The translations under genes were made by a program, and so were the position numbers. Of a stretch of DNA of 64,000 nt, positions 60,667 to 64,000 are shown one piece after another; position 1 is the first letter of the stretch; every line of letters begins with the position of its first letter. A model generated the notes under the pieces. That model had not been told where the DNA came from and ran no database searches. It was given only the letters and a program-made list of their open reading frames with translations. This DNA comes from Acidobacteriota bacterium (GTDB lineage Bacteria > Acidobacteriota > Vicinamibacteria > Vicinamibacterales > CAVVIG01): NCBI GenBank assembly GCA_003222395.1, contig QHWB01000074.1:1-64000 (forward strand). The letters are read 5' to 3'.

Positions 60667-62493
60667 ATGGGACGCCATGCAAGCCGTGAAAGCAACGCGA
60701 CGCTCGATCACCTCGGCGATTTCACGACGACGCGCCGCGTGCTGCCAATCTCGGGACTGGCCGCGGCCATCGGTGTCTTTGCCGCCCTGGTCGCCGCGGC
60801 GCTCCTCAAGCTGATCGGTCTCTTTACGAATCTTTTCTTTTTCCAGCGCGTCGACACCGCCCTCGTCTCGCCCGCCGGACATCATCTCGGAGTGTTCGTC
60901 GTCCTCGTCCCCGTCGCCGGCGCGCTCGTCATCGGCGTGATGGCGCGCTACGGATCCGAGCGCATCCGCGGCCACGGCATCCCCGAAGCGATCGAGGCGA
61001 TTCTCATCAACGGCAGCCGCGTCGAGCCGAAAGTGGCGCTGCTCAAGCCGCTCTCGTCCGCGATCTCGATCGGATCGGGCGGACCGTTCGGCGCCGAGGG
61101 GCCGATCATCATGACCGGCGGGGCCTTCGGGTCGCTCATCGCGCAGTTCTTTCACCTGACGAGCGCGGAGCGCAAGACGCTGCTCGTCGCGGGCGCCGCC
61201 GCCGGCATGTCGGCCACGTTCGCGGCGCCGGTCGCCTCGGTGATGCTCGCCGTCGAACTGCTGCTGTTCGAGTGGAAGCCGCGCAGCCTCATTCCAGTGG
61301 CGCTGGCCAGCGTCACCGCCGCGGCCGTGCGCCGCCACATCCTCGGCCTCGGACCGATCTTCCCCGTGCCGGTCCACCCGACGTTCATCGGCGCCGGCGG
61401 CCTCCTCGGCTGCGTCATCGTCGGCGCGCTCGCCGGCGCGCTGTCAGCGCTGCTGACCGGCGCTGTGTACGCGTCCGAAGACGCCTTCTCGCATCTGCCC
61501 ATTCACTGGATGTGGTGGCCGGCGATCGGCGGCCTGACGATCGGCATCGGCGGATTCTTTTTTCCGCAGGCGCTCGGCGTCGGCTACGACGTCATCGGCG
61601 GGTTGCTGCAGGGCGACATGCCGACGCGCATCATCGTCGGCGTCCTCGTGGTGAAGTCGGCAATCTGGGCCATCTCGCTTGGATCCGGTACATCAGGCGG
61701 CGTGCTCGCACCGCTGCTGATGATCGGCGGCGCGCTCGGCGGGCTCGAAGCGCGCCTGCTTCCGTGGGAAGGCGCCGGCTTCTGGCCGCTCGTCAGCATG
61801 GGCGCGATTCTGGGCGGCACGATGCGATCGCCGCTGACCGGCGTCGTCTTCGTTCTCGAATTGACGCACGACGTCAACGTCATGCTGCCGCTCCTGCTCG
61901 CCGTCACCATCGCGCACGGCTTTACCGTGCTCGCGCTGCGGCGATCGATTCTCACGGAGAAAGTGGCGCGGCGCGGATTTCATCTGAGCCGGGAGTACGC
62001 CATCGATCCGCTCGAAATCATCTTCGCGCGCGAGGTCGTGCGCACATCTTTCGTCGCCCTCGCCGCCGACGCCTCGTCCGATGTCGTCGCCGCCGCGCTC
62101 GGCGGCGGGAAGACCGAGCGGCAACGGCAGCGGCTGTTTCCCGTCGTCGACGCCGGCCGACGCCTGGTCGGCGTCGTCACGCGCAGCGGACTGCGCCAAT
62201 GGTTGAACGCGGCCGACGGGACGCCCCGGCACCTGCGCGACGTGATCGAACATCAACCGGTCGTCGCATACGAGGACGAGCCGCTGCGCGTCATCGTGTT
62301 TCGCATGGCGGAAACGGGTCTCACTCGGCTGCCGGTCATCGCGCGCCGCGACGGGACGCTGGTGGGCATGCTGGCGCTGACCGATCTGCTGATCGCGCGC
62401 GCGCGCATTCTCGAGGCCGAACAACGGCGCGAACGTGTGCTCGGCGGCCGGCTGCGACTGTTCGACATGTTCGGGCGCGGGCGCGCCGCCTGA
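60667..62493 (+). CDS. CLC-family chloride channel/antiporter with CBS pair
   Basis: 608 residues. CLC core: SAISIGSGGPFGAEGPIIMT (selectivity loop GSGxP and GxEGP; Gly in place of the usual Ile and Ala for Lys/Arg), ATFAAPVASVMLAVEL, SLGSGTSGGVLAPLLMIGGA (third loop, GxxAP instead of GxFxP), MGAILGGTMRSPLTGVVFVL (conserved LTGVVF). Residues about 470-590 are two CBS domains (LFPVVDAGRRLVGVVTRSGL; LPVIARRDGTLVGMLALTDL), usual in regulated CLCs. The external and internal gating Glu are not obvious, so channel versus antiporter is open. Monocistronic. Confidence 0.93.
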   Translation: MGRHASRESNATLDHLGDFTTTRRVLPISGLAAAIGVFAALVAAALLKLIGLFTNLFFFQRVDTALVSPAGHHLGVFVVLVPVAGALVIGVMARYGSERIRGHGIPEAIEAILINGSRVEPKVALLKPLSSAISIGSGGPFGAEGPIIMTGGAFGSLIAQFFHLTSAERKTLLVAGAAAGMSATFAAPVASVMLAVELLLFEWKPRSLIPVALASVTAAAVRRHILGLGPIFPVPVHPTFIGAGGLLGCVIVGALAGALSALLTGAVYASEDAFSHLPIHWMWWPAIGGLTIGIGGFFFPQALGVGYDVIGGLLQGDMPTRIIVGVLVVKSAIWAISLGSGTSGGVLAPLLMIGGALGGLEARLLPWEGAGFWPLVSMGAILGGTMRSPLTGVVFVLELTHDVNVMLPLLLAVTIAHGFTVLALRRSILTEKVARRGFHLSREYAIDPLEIIFAREVVRTSFVALAADASSDVVAAALGGGKTERQRQRLFPVVDAGRRLVGVVTRSGLRQWLNAADGTPRHLRDVIEHQPVVAYEDEPLRVIVFRMAETGLTRLPVIARRDGTLVGMLALTDLLIARARILEAEQRRERVLGGRLRLFDMFGRGRAA

Positions 62494-62581
62494 CGCGTCG
62501 GACATCCAGCGCACGCGCGTCCGCGGTTTGAGCTGAGGAGGCCCGCCCATGATTTGATATGGTTGTGGTCAGGAGGAACCC

Positions 62582-62746
62582 GTGACCGATCAGGAACGCC
62601 AGAAAGCAGAAGAATTGATCAGCCGCCTCGAACTGACGGTGGGTCAGATTTTTCCGCGCGACGCCGGCAACTCGTCGCTGATCGCGACGATGATTCAAGC
62701 CCTGAACGGCCTGCGCAGTCTCCTCGGCCTCGTGCGTCCCCATTAA
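62582..62746 (+). CDS. 54-residue conserved-looking protein of unknown function
   Basis: GTG start with AGGAGG 8 bases upstream. The product is MTDQERQKAEELISRLELTV, GQIFPRDAGNSSLIATMIQA, LNGLRSLLGLVRPH: two amphipathic helices and no Cys. Strong ribosome site and sensible composition support it as real; no family is recognised. Lies between the CLC gene and the convergent MFS gene. Confidence 0.65.
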   Translation: MTDQERQKAEELISRLELTVGQIFPRDAGNSSLIATMIQALNGLRSLLGLVRPH

Positions 62747-62768
62747 AGGAACTCGAGCATTCTCGACA

Positions 62769-63944
62769 TCATTGGGCCGTCGCAGTGGCCGCCGATTCGT
62801 GATCGGTGATGTGGAAACCAACGGTAAGCAGCAAGGTGAGCAGGAGGATCGCGGCCGCTGAGATGTAGGGAGTCGATTCACTGAATCGCTCGAGCGAGCT
62901 GTTCCCCCATATCGGACCGACGGTACGGCCAAGACTTTCCACTGCGCTCGCGGCGCCCTGCACGCGTCCCTGCTCGTCGCCGCGCGCCACGAGGCTGACG
63001 AGGCTCGACACCGTCGGGTGGCCGAAACCGATGCCGAAGGCGAGCGGCACGAGCGCGAGCGCGAAGGCCGCGACCGAATGCGCGAGCGTGGCCGACACGA
63101 GTCCGACGGCGCCGCAGACGAGGCCCAGGATGAAGGTCGGTTTGTCGCCGATCGCGCGCACGATCGGCCGGATGAAGCCGCCCTGGATGATCGCGCCGAG
63201 GATTCCGAAACCCGCGAAGAAGTAGCCGGTCCGCGAGACGTCGAAGCCGAACCGGCGGGCCGCGAACAGCGCGAAGGTGGTCTGAAAGACCGCGAACGCG
63301 AACCAGTACGTGAAATCGATCAGCAGCACCCGCCGCACAAGCGGCCGGTGCAGCAGCGCCGGCAGATACCGGAAGGGATTGCCCGTTCCGGCGTGTGCGC
63401 GGTGGACGGTCTCCGGCAGCCACGCCCAGGCCATGACCGTCGCGACGAGCGTGACGGCGGCGGCGGCCCAGATAGGCGCTGTGTAGCTGATCTTCGCCAG
63501 CACGCCGCTGAGCGCGGGCCCCAGGATGAAACCGAGGCCGAATGCCGCGCCGATCAGTCCGTACGCGCGCGCGCGATCCTTCGGCTCGGTCACGTCGGCC
63601 ACATACGCGCGCGCCGTCGAGATGTTGCCGCCCGACAGCCCGTCGACGATGCGCGCCGCGAACAGCATCGCCACGCTGTGCGCGACGGCGAGCATCACGA
63701 AGCTGATCACGGTGCCGAGGAGACTGAAGACGAGCACCGGCCGTCGTCCGTGGTGATCCGAGATATCGCCGAGCGCGGGCGCCGCCGCGAGCTGGCACAG
63801 GGAAAAGACGGCGAAGAGCAGACCGATGACGGTTGGTGAGGCGCCGAACGTCTCGGCGTAGAACGGCAGCAGCGGAATGATGATTCCGAAGCCGACGAGG
63901 TTCACGAAGATCGTAAGGAAGATGATGAGAAGCGGGCGCGTCAC
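62769..63944 (-). CDS. MFS transporter (TetA-like drug:H+ antiporter family)
   Basis: 391 residues, GTG start. Twelve transmembrane helices with motif A GDISDHHGRRPVL in loop 2-3, the GLSGGNISTARAYVADVTEP segment of the DHA1/TCR branch, LGFILGPALSGVLA, and a second-half GHPTVSSLVSLVARGDEQGR. Tetracycline-type antiporters show this pattern; whether it confers resistance is unknown. Leftward and alone; the rest of the window (63945-64000) shows no gene. Confidence 0.93.
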   Translation of the reverse strand: MTRPLLIIFLTIFVNLVGFGIIIPLLPFYAETFGASPTVIGLLFAVFSLCQLAAAPALGDISDHHGRRPVLVFSLLGTVISFVMLAVAHSVAMLFAARIVDGLSGGNISTARAYVADVTEPKDRARAYGLIGAAFGLGFILGPALSGVLAKISYTAPIWAAAAVTLVATVMAWAWLPETVHRAHAGTGNPFRYLPALLHRPLVRRVLLIDFTYWFAFAVFQTTFALFAARRFGFDVSRTGYFFAGFGILGAIIQGGFIRPIVRAIGDKPTFILGLVCGAVGLVSATLAHSVAAFALALVPLAFGIGFGHPTVSSLVSLVARGDEQGRVQGAASAVESLGRTVGPIWGNSSLERFSESTPYISAAAILLLTLLLTVGFHITDHESAATATAQ

Positions 63945-64000
63945 GAGGTGGGGAATATTGTAGCGAAATCCTTTTCTCTGCGAGCTCCGCGGTTGTTCGA

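Noticed and set aside
60447-60695. Minus-strand frame upstream of the CLC gene
   Set aside because: Arg/Ala/Pro-rich with no recognisable domain and it runs into the CLC gene start; judged non-coding.

Overview
The window is about 64 kb of dense, high-GC bacterial DNA with no rRNA, tRNA, CRISPR array, phage or transposase gene that I could find. The gene families point to an Acidobacteriota bacterium, most likely of the Vicinamibacteria type: a PadR regulator next to a long duplicated FtsX/MacB-type orphan permease (ADOP), an Oar-like TonB-dependent receptor with an N-terminal carboxypeptidase-regulatory domain, PD40/amidohydrolase fusions, many secreted beta-propeller proteins, and many short interspersed palindromes. 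The taxonomy is inferred from gene families only.

Layout. 1-8.3 kb: a broken PQQ-dehydrogenase remnant, a SnoaL-like protein, and a leftward NHL-propeller / PD40-amidohydrolase pair next to an Oar-like receptor. 8.6-16.1 kb: PadR regulator, ADOP permease and a very large Lhr-family helicase carrying palindromic inserts. 16.1-31 kb: envelope and secreted functions, namely a pseudokinase-PEGA protein coupled to a TonB-like protein, a DPP-IV-type peptidase, a PEGA protein, a CHRD lipoprotein, a YtcJ-like amidohydrolase, a catalytically dead HtrA-like protein with a LuxR regulator, an intact HtrA and a beta-propeller. 31-38.3 kb: acyl-CoA and organic-acid catabolism (acyl-CoA dehydrogenase, CaiB CoA-transferase, MaoC hydratase; convergent SDR, TPP-decarboxylase remnant, MmgE/PrpD, tannase-like esterase). 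38.4-46.3 kb: two transporter operons, GntR/YtrA-ABC and MFP-ABC-(broken ABC-2 permease)-TetR, flanking a probable selenoprotein. 46.3-57.7 kb: an outer-membrane protein and a lipoprotein, then a tightly coupled rightward sugar/glycan operon (membrane glycosyltransferase, GT2, GmhA-GmhB-like fusion, transaldolase, adenylyltransferase-kinase fusion, epimerase, UDP-galactopyranose-mutase-like protein, sugar isomerase-like protein). 57.8-64 kb: sensor kinase, divergent ribbon-helix-helix regulators, CLC channel, a 54-residue protein and an MFS transporter.

Most notable points. (1) A redoxin reading frame is interrupted by one TGA exactly where the first Cys of a CPYC motif is expected, and a compact hairpin with a GU-starting loop follows: a candidate Sec (UPYC) selenoprotein. 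(2) The same palindromic element is inserted in the same frame in two unrelated proteins, giving the shared peptide ARPF(E/Q)GRDRG...PERPAP; related palindromes supply stop codons and an N-terminus elsewhere. (3) A different repeat sits directly in front of three start codons. (4) The sugar operon holds a heptose-type pathway in fused form, with the kinase and adenylyltransferase in the reverse of the HldE order. (5) An HtrA-like protein has lost all three catalytic residues. (6) Seven genes are disrupted by indels, deletions or stops, so either gene decay or residual assembly errors must be considered.
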